In this document: positions 15,786 to 24,018 of the stretch, in pieces
Position numbering within the stretch: the first letter of the stretch is position 1
Layout of the letters: each line of letters begins with the position of its first letter
IMG/VR virus record: IMGVR_UViG_3300005529_000003
Location: 1 to 64,000 of that record
Length of the DNA stretch: 64,000 nucleotides
From: a virus
Direction: 5' to 3' (one strand)
Program-made: the position numbers and the translations under genes
The notes under the pieces: model-generated
Told to the model about the DNA's origin: nothing
The model's database searches: none
What the model saw: the letters and a program-made list of their open reading frames with translations, nothing else

Positions 15786-16634
15786 TTGAAGTCTTTTCGC
15801 AAACAACATCGTGAACAAGAACGCCGACGAAGAATGAAACTCAAGAAATCCGTGACTGCCGACGCTCATTCTTCGTCACTAAAGACGGAGTGGTTCGGGT
15901 ACTTCAACTTCGAGCCTCGCAACGAGTCGCAGAAGAAGGCCGCGGAACTTTTCAAGAGCAAGCGCGTTCTCTTCCTCCTCGGTCAAGCAGGGAGTGGAAA
16001 GACCTTTGCCGCAGTCGCCCTTGCCCTACAACACACCCTGGCCCTTCTCACGAACAAAAAAGTAAGAGACGCCGACTCGATGTCAGCGTCTCTCAAGGTC
16101 GAGGACTCTTCTTCTACAAGGCTTTCGTGGATTCACGGTGTGCCGCAGATCGTCTTGACGAGGCCTGTCGTGGAAGCGGCCGACGAACACCTGGGGTTCA
16201 TTCCTGGCGACACGGATGACAAGATTGCCCCTTATCTCGAGCCAGCTTATGCCGTCGTGGACCGCCTGAAGACGAGCATGATACTCCCTGACGGCTTCGA
16301 CCCTCGTAAGCTCTTCAAAGCCGTCCCCCTCGCTTACTTGAGGGGGTGGACACTTCCGAGCATTGCCGTCCTTGAGGAGGCGCAGAACTGCAACCTCAAG
16401 CAGCTCGTCTGTTTCTTGACGAGGCTCGGCAAGGGAGCTAAAGCTATCATCACCGCCGACCCCTCTCAGAACGACGTGGCGTCCAGGAGCCGAAAACCTC
16501 CTATCGTCGAGGTGATCAAGAAACTCTCAACGCTCGATGAAGTCGGAGTCGTTCACACAACGGCGGCAGACAACCTTCGCGACCCCTTCGTCAACAAGGT
16601 CCTCAAAGCCTTCAACCTCAACGGCGTTGAATGA
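15786..16634 (+). CDS. phoH: PhoH-like ATPase
   Basis: 282 residues from a TTG (an internal ATG at 15834 is possible). Walker A LGQAGSGKTFAA near residue 65, then the PhoH-specific VLTRPVVEA..HLGFIPGD, a PYLEP segment, LRGWTLPSIAVLEEAQN (Walker B, here LEEA in place of LDEA) and IITADPSQ. PhoH proteins are RNA-linked SF1-like ATPases, common in phages and often near RNA processing enzymes. Overlaps the next gene by 4 nt. Confidence 0.88.
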   Translation: MKSFRKQHREQERRRRMKLKKSVTADAHSSSLKTEWFGYFNFEPRNESQKKAAELFKSKRVLFLLGQAGSGKTFAAVALALQHTLALLTNKKVRDADSMSASLKVEDSSSTRLSWIHGVPQIVLTRPVVEAADEHLGFIPGDTDDKIAPYLEPAYAVVDRLKTSMILPDGFDPRKLFKAVPLAYLRGWTLPSIAVLEEAQNCNLKQLVCFLTRLGKGAKAIITADPSQNDVASRSRKPPIVEVIKKLSTLDEVGVVHTTAADNLRDPFVNKVLKAFNLNGVE

Positions 16635-17296
16635 CTCGCCTCACAAACCTCGATCCCTCTCCCGACGCCGACACGCCGCCCGTCCCACTCATCAACAACA
16701 GGCGACAAGACGTCGATAACCGCCCGAACGCCAGGACGATCGCCAAACGCGAGCGTGCCCTCCGCGCCCTCCAGATGCGTAAAGAGGGCTACTCCTTCCA
16801 GGAGATCGGTGAGGAGCTTGGGCTCAACCCGCACTACGTCTCTCAGATGGTGATTGCGGAGTTGAAGAAGATCAACAAGCTGTCGGCCGAGACACGCGAC
16901 GAACTCGTGCGGATGGAGGTCGAGCGCTGCGACTCACTCCTCAAGGCCCTCTACCCCGACCGCGGCCAGGCGAAGGTCACGGAAGTCATCCTCAAGGTAA
17001 TGGAGCGTAAGGCACGTCTGCTTGGCCTGGACGCTCCGCTAAAGCTCGAACAGGCGATCACCGTCGAGGATCTCACTCCCGAACAGCAGGCGGAGGAGGC
17101 ACGCAGGATTGGTCTTGTTCTTCTTGCTTCTGCTGAACCTCAAGCAATACCTCTCTTATCAGCGTCTGGTCAGGGCGGAATCGTGAGCGGCCTATTACCA
17201 GGCGAAACCATTGCCGTACCTGTATCTCCGTCAAACCACCCTGCTCAAGAAGTCCAAGACGCGGATTTCGAAATGAACGAGAAGAAAGACTCATGA
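16631..17296 (+). CDS. Probable terminase small subunit (helix-turn-helix)
   Basis: 221 residues. Residues 37-75 (RALQMRKEGYSFQEIGEEL, then NPHYVSQMV) form a helix-turn-helix, followed by a helical oligomerisation-type segment ending VMERKARLLGLDAP, a pattern I know from small terminase subunits. The C-terminal third is low complexity, as in TerS tails that contact TerL. It lies 2.8 kb before TerL with three genes between; that gap is the main doubt. Confidence 0.65.
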   Translation: MTRLTNLDPSPDADTPPVPLINNRRQDVDNRPNARTIAKRERALRALQMRKEGYSFQEIGEELGLNPHYVSQMVIAELKKINKLSAETRDELVRMEVERCDSLLKALYPDRGQAKVTEVILKVMERKARLLGLDAPLKLEQAITVEDLTPEQQAEEARRIGLVLLASAEPQAIPLLSASGQGGIVSGLLPGETIAVPVSPSNHPAQEVQDADFEMNEKKDS

Positions 17297-17649
17297 CTTT
17301 AGAAACTCCTGACAATCCCAAAACAGACCCCCTTGTCTGGAAGGACATCACGCCTTACGAAGCCGGCCAGAAGGGCAAAGTACCGCCGACCTTCCTCGCT
17401 GGTGGCATTGGCGACGTTTCGATCACAATCAAGAAGGTTCACGGCAGAGAGAATTCTTACGAGCTTTCTTTCCTTGGTCATCGTGAGAAGCTTGAAGGTC
17501 AGGCTTTCAAGAACCTGGAGGACGTCAAGATCGCAGCCCTTTACAAGCTCCATGACTGGCTGACGTTCCACCTCAACCTCGCCGAGATCTCTTTGCAAAC
17601 GAACTGGAGCGCCCCTTTCGCGGAGGTCCATGAAGATGAAGCTAAGTAA
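17293..17649 (+). CDS. Hypothetical protein
   Basis: 118 residues, overlapping the previous stop (ATGA). Contains a beta-hairpin region (GDVSITIKKVHGRENSYELSF) and a C-terminal helix (KIAALYKLHDWLTFH). No family recognised. Confidence 0.55.
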   Translation: MTLETPDNPKTDPLVWKDITPYEAGQKGKVPPTFLAGGIGDVSITIKKVHGRENSYELSFLGHREKLEGQAFKNLEDVKIAALYKLHDWLTFHLNLAEISLQTNWSAPFAEVHEDEAK

Positions 17650-18094
17650 GAACGCCGGCCACATCCTTCGACTCGTCGCCAACATCCTTGAACACGCCGA
17701 GCAGACGAAAGGGAAGGTTGACCTCCAGATCCTTCCGATCGGCGTACGCATCCCAGGCTTCGACCGCCCTCTCACCACAGGCGGTTACGTCCTCAAGATG
17801 GCGTACCAGCCTGGTCACGAGCAAGACAGCGGCGGCTTGCACTCTCTTGAAGGTTGTCTCGGCGAGGCAGAACTCAACCCTGACGGACTGCTTCCTTACC
17901 CTGACGCCGAGGACGTACTGGAAGCGTTGAAGCTGGCGTGTTCTTACAACGCGGATTCGGAGAAACTCGTACGCGAGTTGTTCGAGAAGAAGAACGTGCC
18001 GGTCGAAGAAGTGACGGATGCGAAAGAAGAAGTTGTGGAAGGCGTCACAAAGACGCCGCCGAAAGGTTTCAAGCTTGTTGGCGTTGATGATTAG
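17630..18094 (+). CDS. Hypothetical protein
   Basis: 154 residues; start overlaps the previous gene by 20 nt. N-terminal basic helix, central Gly-rich part with LTTGGYVLKMAYQPG, and a long acidic helical C-terminus (EKKNVPVEEVTDAKEEV). Its last 26 nt overlap the 3' end of the convergent gene on the - strand. Function unknown. Confidence 0.55.
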   Translation: MKMKLSKNAGHILRLVANILEHAEQTKGKVDLQILPIGVRIPGFDRPLTTGGYVLKMAYQPGHEQDSGGLHSLEGCLGEAELNPDGLLPYPDAEDVLEALKLACSYNADSEKLVRELFEKKNVPVEEVTDAKEEVVEGVTKTPPKGFKLVGVDD

Positions 18095-18500
18095 GTTTGC
18101 AACGAGCGTCTTTCTTCATCGCTTTCTTACCGATCTTTGCAAGCTTCTTCCAAAAACTACGAATGACGTCTGGACGCTTTTTGAAGCTGATTGGAAACAT
18201 GGCGGGTTCTACTTTTCTGCCTCTTTCCTTTGACTCTTCCAACCACCTATAAGACCAAAGTCTAGCCAGATTTGAAACGTCGTCGGGTCTGGTAGTCCAG
18301 CAGACACAACTACTCAAAAATTGGTTGGAATTGTTGTACAGATACTCCAACCACAATTGTCCGCCTGTTTCCTTGATCCCCCTTGCGATTGCTCTCGCCC
18401 TCTTCTCTCTCTTTGATTCGCCTTCTTGGTCAAATAGCCAGTCGGCGTAGATTAGCCATTCATCTTCTTTTGCCCACCGTGGCTCTTTAACTTCCACCAC
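18069..18500 (-). CDS. TIGR02996-like protein, copy 1
   Basis: 143 residues; GTG start chosen because AAGGAG lies 8 nt upstream. The motif is DEWLIYADWLFDQEGESKRE followed by KRARAIARGIKETGG. The same layout recurs in the copy at 24015-24452, including a C-terminal helix with FWKKLAKIG that resembles FWKTLEKIG there, so these two are true paralogues. TIGR02996 is a short repeat-companion domain known mainly from Gemmata and myxobacteria; function unknown. Confidence 0.65.
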   Translation of the reverse strand: MVEVKEPRWAKEDEWLIYADWLFDQEGESKREKRARAIARGIKETGGQLWLEYLYNNSNQFLSSCVCWTTRPDDVSNLARLWSYRWLEESKERGRKVEPAMFPISFKKRPDVIRSFWKKLAKIGKKAMKKDARCKPNHQRQQA

Positions 18501-18524
18501 TTTCTCTTCTCCTTGCAATGACCA

Positions 18525-19460
18525 ATGACCAACGACCAACTCAAACAGCTTGTTGACGCTGTCTTAGTCTACGCTGAACGTATTAACCGCTCCACTCTCG
18601 AAGCGTCGATTGTCGAACACACTCGCCGTCTTGTTGCGAGTGCAGGGCCTTCGGCTCTCATGACTTACTTGAAGTCGCACGGGCTTGCGAACGTCGTCGA
18701 TCCGCCGTCTACAACGCCACCACCTTCTCCATCTCCTACACCGACGACTCAACCAAAGCGGTTCATTCAGGTCGTCAACCAGTCCACGAGCGTTCCGAAA
18801 GACGAGTTCCTGAAAGTCGTCGCCGCCGTCCAGAAGCAAATCTCTCAAGACTTTGTCATCTTCTGGGGGCTTGACTGCGTCCTCTCGCCCGTCATGGCGT
18901 CCTCGACGACGTTCGTCCAGCCGAAAGTCGAAACGCTGTACGTCCTTGATGACAGCGACCAGGCAGGAGCGCTTGGCTACCACACGCTCACCGACGCCGA
19001 CGTCCCTGTGGGGTTCGTATTCGCCAGGACGACGAAGAAGAGCGGCGGGCAGTGGTCGGAGACGCTCTCGCACGAGGTCCTGGAGCAGCTCGCTGATCCA
19101 TTCGTCACGACTGCGGCCGTTGTGAACTTCCTTGGTAAGCCCCGCGCCGTTGCTTACGAGACGGCTGACCCTGTAGAGGCCGACTCCTACGCCATCGATG
19201 GCGTCAGTGTGTCTAACTTCGTCACGCCTCAGTGGTTCCAGGACTTCCTGCCGCCGACCGACATCAAGCTCGACTTCCTCGGGCGACTTAAGAAGCCCTT
19301 GACGCTGACTCCAGGCGGCTACGTCGCTTACTCCACTGATCTGATGAACTGGGAAAACTACTTCGCGTCTCACGACCTCCTCACCAAGGCGGCGGTCGTT
19401 AGGTCGCACCGTGAGAAGATTGATGAGTGGTGTCGCAGGAGTCGTCGTAACTCCCACTAG
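18525..19460 (+). CDS. Putative HExxE-type metalloprotease-like protein
   Basis: 311 residues. After a helical N-terminus and a Pro/Ser/Thr-rich linker (residues 60-78), the core has SHEVLEQLADPF, resembling the SHE..E...DP motif of uncharacterised secreted or virion-associated metallopeptidases, then AVAYETADPVEADSY and GVSVSNFVTPQWF. Two helices close the protein. It lies between probable TerS and TerL; lysis or host-entry roles are possible. Activity is inferred from one motif only. Confidence 0.55.
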   Translation: MTNDQLKQLVDAVLVYAERINRSTLEASIVEHTRRLVASAGPSALMTYLKSHGLANVVDPPSTTPPPSPSPTPTTQPKRFIQVVNQSTSVPKDEFLKVVAAVQKQISQDFVIFWGLDCVLSPVMASSTTFVQPKVETLYVLDDSDQAGALGYHTLTDADVPVGFVFARTTKKSGGQWSETLSHEVLEQLADPFVTTAAVVNFLGKPRAVAYETADPVEADSYAIDGVSVSNFVTPQWFQDFLPPTDIKLDFLGRLKKPLTLTPGGYVAYSTDLMNWENYFASHDLLTKAAVVRSHREKIDEWCRRSRRNSH

Positions 19461-20114
19461 TCATTCTTTATCGAGAAGTAAGTCGAGAACCCAGCACCCT
19501 CGAAGGTGTTCGTTCCTTCCACGACAATGAGAGAGGATGTCAGCGTCCTCGCAGCCGGCGTCTTCGAGAGCGTCAGCGAGGATGGGCATTCCTGAGAAGT
19601 CCTGATTGGCGTAGCACTCCGTGGCGATCTGGATAACGCTAGGAGTGAGCCAGTTCTTTTCGACTGATGGCACAGCCGTCCACAAAGGATCACCGAAGAG
19701 TTCTTCTAGCAGCCCCAGGACATTGACAACTCTTCCTGATTCTGGTTTGTTGTCTTTCACTGCTCGATCGATGGTTTGGCTTGCTGCTGATACTCCAGAC
19801 TCGTCATACACTATCCAGCCTTTTGCGATGTCTACAAGATTCGCTTTATCGATCAAGCCGTCTGCGTATTTCTTTGCATTCCATGTCGCCTTAATCAGCT
19901 TTTTGAAATGCGAAATCGTATGGGTATAGAAGGTCGTCCGTTCCAGATCTTCTCGCCTCTTTTGTTTAGCCCAGTCAAGCCCTAGCTTTGCATACTCTTC
20001 CCAGTAGTAACAACTAAAGAGTCGGAACTTTCTTTCTGATGGACGCACTGCTTTCAAGTGCTGGAAGATCGCCCACAAATCATCCTTGTCAGTTTTCGAT
20101 TCTTTTGTATTCAT
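19461..20114 (-). CDS. Gemmata-type conserved protein (host-like)
   Basis: 217 residues, GAGG 7 nt before the ATG. N-terminal SERKFRLFSCYYWEEY matches the KLRLFACACCR segment and the C-terminal MPILADALEDAGCEDADILSHCRG with RGCWVLDLLLDKE matches the near-invariant end of a large, uncharacterised family of Gemmata proteins that I recall well. In those genomes the family has dozens of copies. The phage gene stands alone between two packaging genes, in opposite direction, which suggests acquisition from the host. Confidence 0.8.
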   Translation of the reverse strand: MNTKESKTDKDDLWAIFQHLKAVRPSERKFRLFSCYYWEEYAKLGLDWAKQKRREDLERTTFYTHTISHFKKLIKATWNAKKYADGLIDKANLVDIAKGWIVYDESGVSAASQTIDRAVKDNKPESGRVVNVLGLLEELFGDPLWTAVPSVEKNWLTPSVIQIATECYANQDFSGMPILADALEDAGCEDADILSHCRGRNEHLRGCWVLDLLLDKE

Positions 20115-20128
20115 CGATCGCCTCGTAA

Positions 20129-21643
20129 GTGTCTTCCCTTCGCGTAGTTACTCGTGAATCGCCCCTCGTGGACCGCATCAAGCGGGCCTACGAACTCGCT
20201 GACAGCGTCTCCTCGCAGTCCGCTTTGGCGTACCTCAACCACGTCGTCATCAACTCAGAGCCGACTCCAAGGCGTTTCGGTGACGTGGCGAAGGACTGGC
20301 AGAAGATCCTCAACCAGCGGATCTTGCCGGCCGTCGAGTACGTCACGGGTGTTCGCACGGAGTACAGCGGGCCTCGGTCGTTCTGGATCACCCTCGCCCG
20401 TGGTCACGACAAGACGGGGGCGATCGGAAGACTTTGTAACTGGGCTTTGGCTTATACCCGTCGTTACATCAACTGTATTGCGTGTGCGAAAGACCGCGAC
20501 CAGGCGAACTTCCTACTCGAGTCCATGCAGGTCGAGGCAAACCTCAACCCGTGGCTGAAGAGGCGGCTTGAGTTCGCCAACTACAAGGTGACGGGGAAGG
20601 CGTCAGGCAGCGTTCTCAAGGCTGGAGCATCAGACGCAGCCGGCAGCTTCGGTGCTCGTGGCGACCTTATCGTCCTGGACGAGTTGACGCACTGGGAGAC
20701 GCGGGGGCTTTGGGACACGATCATGAGCGGCGCTGAGAAGCGTCGTAATCGTGTCGTCGTCATTATCACGAACGCTGGGCTGAAGCATTCGTGGCAAGAA
20801 GAAGAACTCCAGAAGATCAAGAAGTTCGCCCGCCTCCCGCAGACGAAGTGGTGGGTCTACGAAGCACCTGGAAGACTCGATACCTGGATGAACGAGGAGG
20901 CGATCCAGCGCGAATCGATCCTGCTTCCGCCCGCCACAGCTCGTAGGGTGTTGTTCAACCAGTGGATCGACCCTGGAGAAGAGAGCGGGTTCGTCACTCG
21001 CCAGGAGGTCGATTGCTGTTCAGAACTTGGCAAGCGACTACAGCTCACCTATCGAGATTCCCCTCACAACAAGGACGTCGAGCACTTCGCGGCCATCGAC
21101 TACGGGCCTGTCAAGGACCGCACCGCCCTCTGTGTCCTCCACCAAAGACCGGAAGACAACATCCTCGTCATTGACCGCCTCGACATCATGCAGGGATCTC
21201 GCGGTTGTCCTGTGTCGATCGAGGCTGTTGAACGGTGGATAGATGAGGTTCGCTCGAAGTTCCGTCTCGCTGCTGTCGTCATCGACCCGTATCAGATGGA
21301 GTCCACGATCCAGCGTTACACAGGTGTTGTCCCGATTGAGCGATTCGAGGCTCGTGGGGGGAAGTCGAACTACGAACTCGCCGCTAACTTGCGTGCGTTG
21401 ATCGTTAACAAGCAGATCGCCTGGTATGCGGACTGTGGAGGAATACCTAAAGAAGGAAGGATGCACTCACTTGACGACGAGCTGATCGAGTTGATCGTCA
21501 AGCAGATGGGGTACGGCTTCAGGATCGACCACTTGCCGTCTCTGCATGACGACCGTTGTGTTTGCGTCGGGATGGCGGCGCTCCACTGCGTTCAACGAGG
21601 GCGTCGAGTACTTCTTCCAGACGATCTGACGCAATGGTTTTAA
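20129..21643 (+). CDS. terL: Terminase large subunit
   Basis: 504 residues, GTG start. ATPase part: a deviant Walker A (FWITLARGHDKTGA, near residue 85-98), motif DRDQANFLLESMQ, and Walker B DLIVLDELTHWE near residue 180. Nuclease part: AAIDYGPVKDRTALCVL and AAVVIDPYQMEST provide the metal-binding Asp residues of the RNase H-like fold. It drives DNA packaging through the portal. The last 125 nt overlap a convergent gene. Confidence 0.88.
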   Translation: MSSLRVVTRESPLVDRIKRAYELADSVSSQSALAYLNHVVINSEPTPRRFGDVAKDWQKILNQRILPAVEYVTGVRTEYSGPRSFWITLARGHDKTGAIGRLCNWALAYTRRYINCIACAKDRDQANFLLESMQVEANLNPWLKRRLEFANYKVTGKASGSVLKAGASDAAGSFGARGDLIVLDELTHWETRGLWDTIMSGAEKRRNRVVVIITNAGLKHSWQEEELQKIKKFARLPQTKWWVYEAPGRLDTWMNEEAIQRESILLPPATARRVLFNQWIDPGEESGFVTRQEVDCCSELGKRLQLTYRDSPHNKDVEHFAAIDYGPVKDRTALCVLHQRPEDNILVIDRLDIMQGSRGCPVSIEAVERWIDEVRSKFRLAAVVIDPYQMESTIQRYTGVVPIERFEARGGKSNYELAANLRALIVNKQIAWYADCGGIPKEGRMHSLDDELIELIVKQMGYGFRIDHLPSLHDDRCVCVGMAALHCVQRGRRVLLPDDLTQWF

Positions 21644-22004
21644 TCTTACCGGCAAGCATCAACGCCTTCGCAAGAGCGAACTCCGCCTTGATGATCGACG
21701 AAAAAAAATTGAACCACTTCGTTTTTGTAGTCGTATCACCGTCTTCCATTTGTTCAAAGACATCTCTGTTAATGCAGAAGTTGGGGTCTTTGGCATTTGG
21801 GTACTTCACTCCATCACCCCAAACGTTATCTCCGTCGGAGTGTTCGTAGCTGGCGTACTGATGTTCGATTAACCAGCGTTGAGTTTCAGCGAGAACGTCT
21901 GTGATATCCGTGAACTGATCCTCGAGCCAGTCAGCAAACACAGAGCGAAGCTCCCAGTTCTGCTTGTCCTCCTCGATTTGCTTGTACCAGTCATCGATCG
22001 TCAT
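21519..22004 (-). CDS. TIGR02996 protein, copy 2
   Basis: 161 residues. MTIDDWYKQIEEDKQNWE then LRSVFADWLEDQ is the diagnostic motif. The middle carries WFNFFSSIIKAEFALAKALM. The last ~20 residues (Arg/Pro-rich) overlap terL antisense and may be a by-product of a late stop. AAGGAG is 11 nt upstream of the ATG. Its start overlaps the stop of copy 3 by 4 nt, forming a two-gene unit. Confidence 0.7.
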   Translation of the reverse strand: MTIDDWYKQIEEDKQNWELRSVFADWLEDQFTDITDVLAETQRWLIEHQYASYEHSDGDNVWGDGVKYPNAKDPNFCINRDVFEQMEDGDTTTKTKWFNFFSSIIKAEFALAKALMLAGKIKTIASDRLEEVLDALVERSGAPPSRRKHNGRHAETASGRS

Positions 22005-22420
22005 GCTTGCTCTTTCTCCTTGCTGGTTCTAATGACTTGTTCTCCGAAGAACCGCTCCAGCTTCAATAGGCTCCCGTTCGTAAACCACCACCTTGTATAC
22101 AACTCCTGATTTTCAAAACTGTATTTAGTCGGCGATGTCTCGAATACCTCCTTGACCTTCTTGGCCGGGAGCAAACATGAGGTCCATTTTGACTTCTTGT
22201 ACAAATCGTTGTCGTCTCTACCTAACTGGAAAAATGCGGGGAACGGAACCGTCGACTGTTCACGTTGAAATAAAGGGCTTATGCCTGTCGCCAGGAAGAT
22301 CTCCTGGGCCACTAAACACCACTCAACATCATTGTCGAATGCCCAATCACGCAACGCCGCCCTAGCCGCAAAGTCTCCAGGGTCCTTTTCGAGAATTGTG
22401 TACCAGTCGTCGATTGTCAT
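22001..22420 (-). CDS. TIGR02996-like protein, copy 3
   Basis: 139 residues. Opens MTIDDWYTILEKDPGDFA then ARAALRDWAFDND, close to copy 2 at the N-terminus but degenerate at the FADWLED core. Ends with a WWFTNGSLLKLERFFGEQV helix. GGAGG lies 7 nt before ATG. Confidence 0.65.
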   Translation of the reverse strand: MTIDDWYTILEKDPGDFAARAALRDWAFDNDVEWCLVAQEIFLATGISPLFQREQSTVPFPAFFQLGRDDNDLYKKSKWTSCLLPAKKVKEVFETSPTKYSFENQELYTRWWFTNGSLLKLERFFGEQVIRTSKEKEQA

Positions 22421-22445
22421 TAGTCTGCCTCCGAGCCTATCGTCA

Positions 22446-22619
22446 TTATCGAATCTCCTTTACGGTCGCGGTCATCTTCTCCAGATCGAACTCAACGATG
22501 ATTTGCTCGCCATACCTGATCCACTTTTTCAGCTTCTCGCGGATTTCGTCCTCGTTTTCTTTATCGGCGACGGCCCACTCAACGGCGTCAGGCGTCTTGA
22601 ATGTGATGGATACCTTCAT
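22446..22619 (-). CDS. Small hypothetical protein
   Basis: 57 residues; the ATG at 22619 is chosen for its AAAGGAG site 8 nt upstream. Sequence MKVSITFKTPDAVEWAVADK, then a charged helix and a final beta strand (IIVEFDLEKMTATVKEI). A beta-alpha-beta mini-protein found in other phages in my memory, function unknown. Confidence 0.6.
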   Translation of the reverse strand: MKVSITFKTPDAVEWAVADKENEDEIREKLKKWIRYGEQIIVEFDLEKMTATVKEIR

Positions 22620-22660
22620 AACTCGATCTCCTTTGAATGAGCAGAAAGAGAAAATTTCGC

Positions 22661-22689
22661 TTGACACGCACCATCGACTCTCTTAACCT
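22661..22689 (+). promoter_or_regulatory. Sigma-70-type promoter
   Basis: TTGACA, a 17-nt spacer and TAACCT, about 70 nt before the 22757 gene and between divergent genes. The -35 box is perfect and the spacing ideal; the -10 box is weak. Confidence 0.45.
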
Positions 22690-22756
22690 GAACGGCTGAG
22701 TGTTCGTTCATTCACCAGAGAGTTAAGAACGAAGAAGAAAGAAGGAGACGACTGCG

Positions 22757-23236
22757 ATGGCGCGAAAGAAGAAGCCTGTCTTCACCGACGACGAAGCCGC
22801 ATTGACTGACGAACCAGAAACTCCCGCGGCTTCTCCAACGTCCAGCAATGAAGAAGTCCCGACGTCCAGTTCGTCCTCGCCCTCTACTCCTGCGAGTCAA
22901 GAGCGTACCATGTCGAAAGCAGATGCGATCAGGACGATCCTCGACCGCGGCCTGACGTCCTCCCCCAGCGAGGTCGTGTCGATCGTCAAGGCGGAGTTCA
23001 ACATGGACGTCACGCCCGCTCAGGTGTCGGGGCTGAAAAACAAGAAGTCGCCAGACAGACCCTCCACAATCGCCAGGAGGACGCCTGCTGGTGTTTCGTC
23101 TGTCTCTCGAAGTGGAACTCTCAGTGGTGGCAAGGGCATCACACTGGACGACCTGGAACAACTCAAGGAGATGGCTGACAGACTCGGCGGCTGGGAGCAG
23201 TTGAAGGAGATCGTCGGCTTCATCGCCGCCTGGTAG
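22757..23236 (+). CDS. Hypothetical regulatory-like protein (planctomycete type)
   Basis: 159 residues. Disordered, Ser/Thr/Pro-rich first 50 residues, then MSKADAIRTILDRG, VVSIVKAEFNMDVTPAQVSG, LKNKK: a small helical domain (residues 51-95) that I know from planctomycete hypothetical proteins and that resembles a homeobox-like DNA-binding unit. C-terminal coiled part (LDDLEQLKEMADRLGGWEQ). It is the only + strand gene in this - strand region and has its own promoter and terminator. Confidence 0.6.
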   Translation: MARKKKPVFTDDEAALTDEPETPAASPTSSNEEVPTSSSSSPSTPASQERTMSKADAIRTILDRGLTSSPSEVVSIVKAEFNMDVTPAQVSGLKNKKSPDRPSTIARRTPAGVSSVSRSGTLSGGKGITLDDLEQLKEMADRLGGWEQLKEIVGFIAAW

Positions 23237-23260
23237 TTCTCGGTCGATACTGACAGACAA

Positions 23261-23293
23261 AAGGCCCGCCTGACTAACAATCAAGCGGGCCTT
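23261..23293. terminator. Bidirectional terminator
   Basis: AAGGCCCGC and GCGGGCCTT form a 9-bp stem with a 15-nt loop, followed by TTCTT on the + strand and preceded by a short A-run for the other strand. Serves the 22757 gene and the convergent 23274-23705 gene, whose stop is in the loop. Confidence 0.7.
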
Positions 23294-23705
23294 CTTCGTT
23301 TGCGATTGTCGGTAGGGGTTCATTCCATTTGACCTTCGGTGCCCACTCCTCAAGCAGCCAGATCCAGGGGTCTACTTCTTTGTGGGCTTCTTTCTTGAAC
23401 GTTTTCCAGCTTGTCTTTTCTTCTACTCTTGCGTCCAGGTCTTCGTGAGTGTTCTCTCCTGGAATATCCAGGTAACGTTGAGTACATAAATACCAGTCCC
23501 AGGAACTACTTAACTCAACAGGGTACTTCTCGTTCTTGATTGCCCATCGTACTGCCGCCAATGCTTCCTGGCAGTCTGCCTCCTCTAGCAAGTCCTGAAG
23601 AGCCATCTTTGCTGCCTCGTTCTTGTTGACCATCGCGTCTTCAAGGCACTGGATCATCACCGAGGTCAATGTCTTCTTTTGTGTCTGTGTCGTCTGTGTC
23701 GCCAT
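23274..23705 (-). CDS. Hypothetical protein, distant TIGR02996 relative
   Basis: 143 residues. MALQDLLEEADCQEALAAVRW resembles the DWLEE...A..RW arrangement of Gemmata proteins, but the FADWLED core is missing. C-terminus is Trp-rich (WIWLLEEWAPKVKW). GGAGG is 9 nt before the ATG. Overlaps the next gene by 65 nt in another frame. Confidence 0.55.
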   Translation of the reverse strand: MATQTTQTQKKTLTSVMIQCLEDAMVNKNEAAKMALQDLLEEADCQEALAAVRWAIKNEKYPVELSSSWDWYLCTQRYLDIPGENTHEDLDARVEEKTSWKTFKKEAHKEVDPWIWLLEEWAPKVKWNEPLPTIANEEGPLDC

Positions 23706-24018
23706 CTTCGTTGACCTCCACGTCGAGTTTCTTTAGCCGCTTGCCAGGAATGAAACGGTAGCGTGCGACCTCCTCTTTTGCCCCCACAAAGCCGCCTTGA
23801 TAATTGAGGGCACGACACAAGACGTCCTTCGTCAGCTTGTTCGTAGTGATCTTGAAGACGATGATTTCTCCTGCACACACTGGCGACGACTTCTCGCCAG
23901 TTACTTCCGTCTCTGCGGCGATCCCCTTCTTCACTGCTGACATCGAGGGGTAGTAGAAAGTGTCAAGCTCTTCGTCTTCGTTGACGTTGAACGGGAACTG
24001 GACTGCGTAAATGATCAT
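23641..24018 (-). CDS. Hypothetical protein
   Basis: 125 residues. Beta-rich N-terminal domain (MIIYAVQFPFNVNEDEELD, AGEIIVFKITTNKLT) and an acidic tail rich in Asp/Thr. No family recognised. It ends inside the next gene, and its start overlaps the stop of 24015-24452 by 4 nt. Confidence 0.55.
   Translation of the reverse strand: MIIYAVQFPFNVNEDEELDTFYYPSMSAVKKGIAAETEVTGEKSSPVCAGEIIVFKITTNKLTKDVLCRALNYQGGFVGAKEEVARYRFIPGKRLKKLDVEVNEDGDTDDTDTKEDIDLGDDPVP

Noticed and set aside
18564-19457. Antisense frame of 297 codons opposite the peptidase-like gene
   Set aside because: Arg/Val/Asp-rich composition typical of a shadow frame; the + strand frame has coherent motifs.
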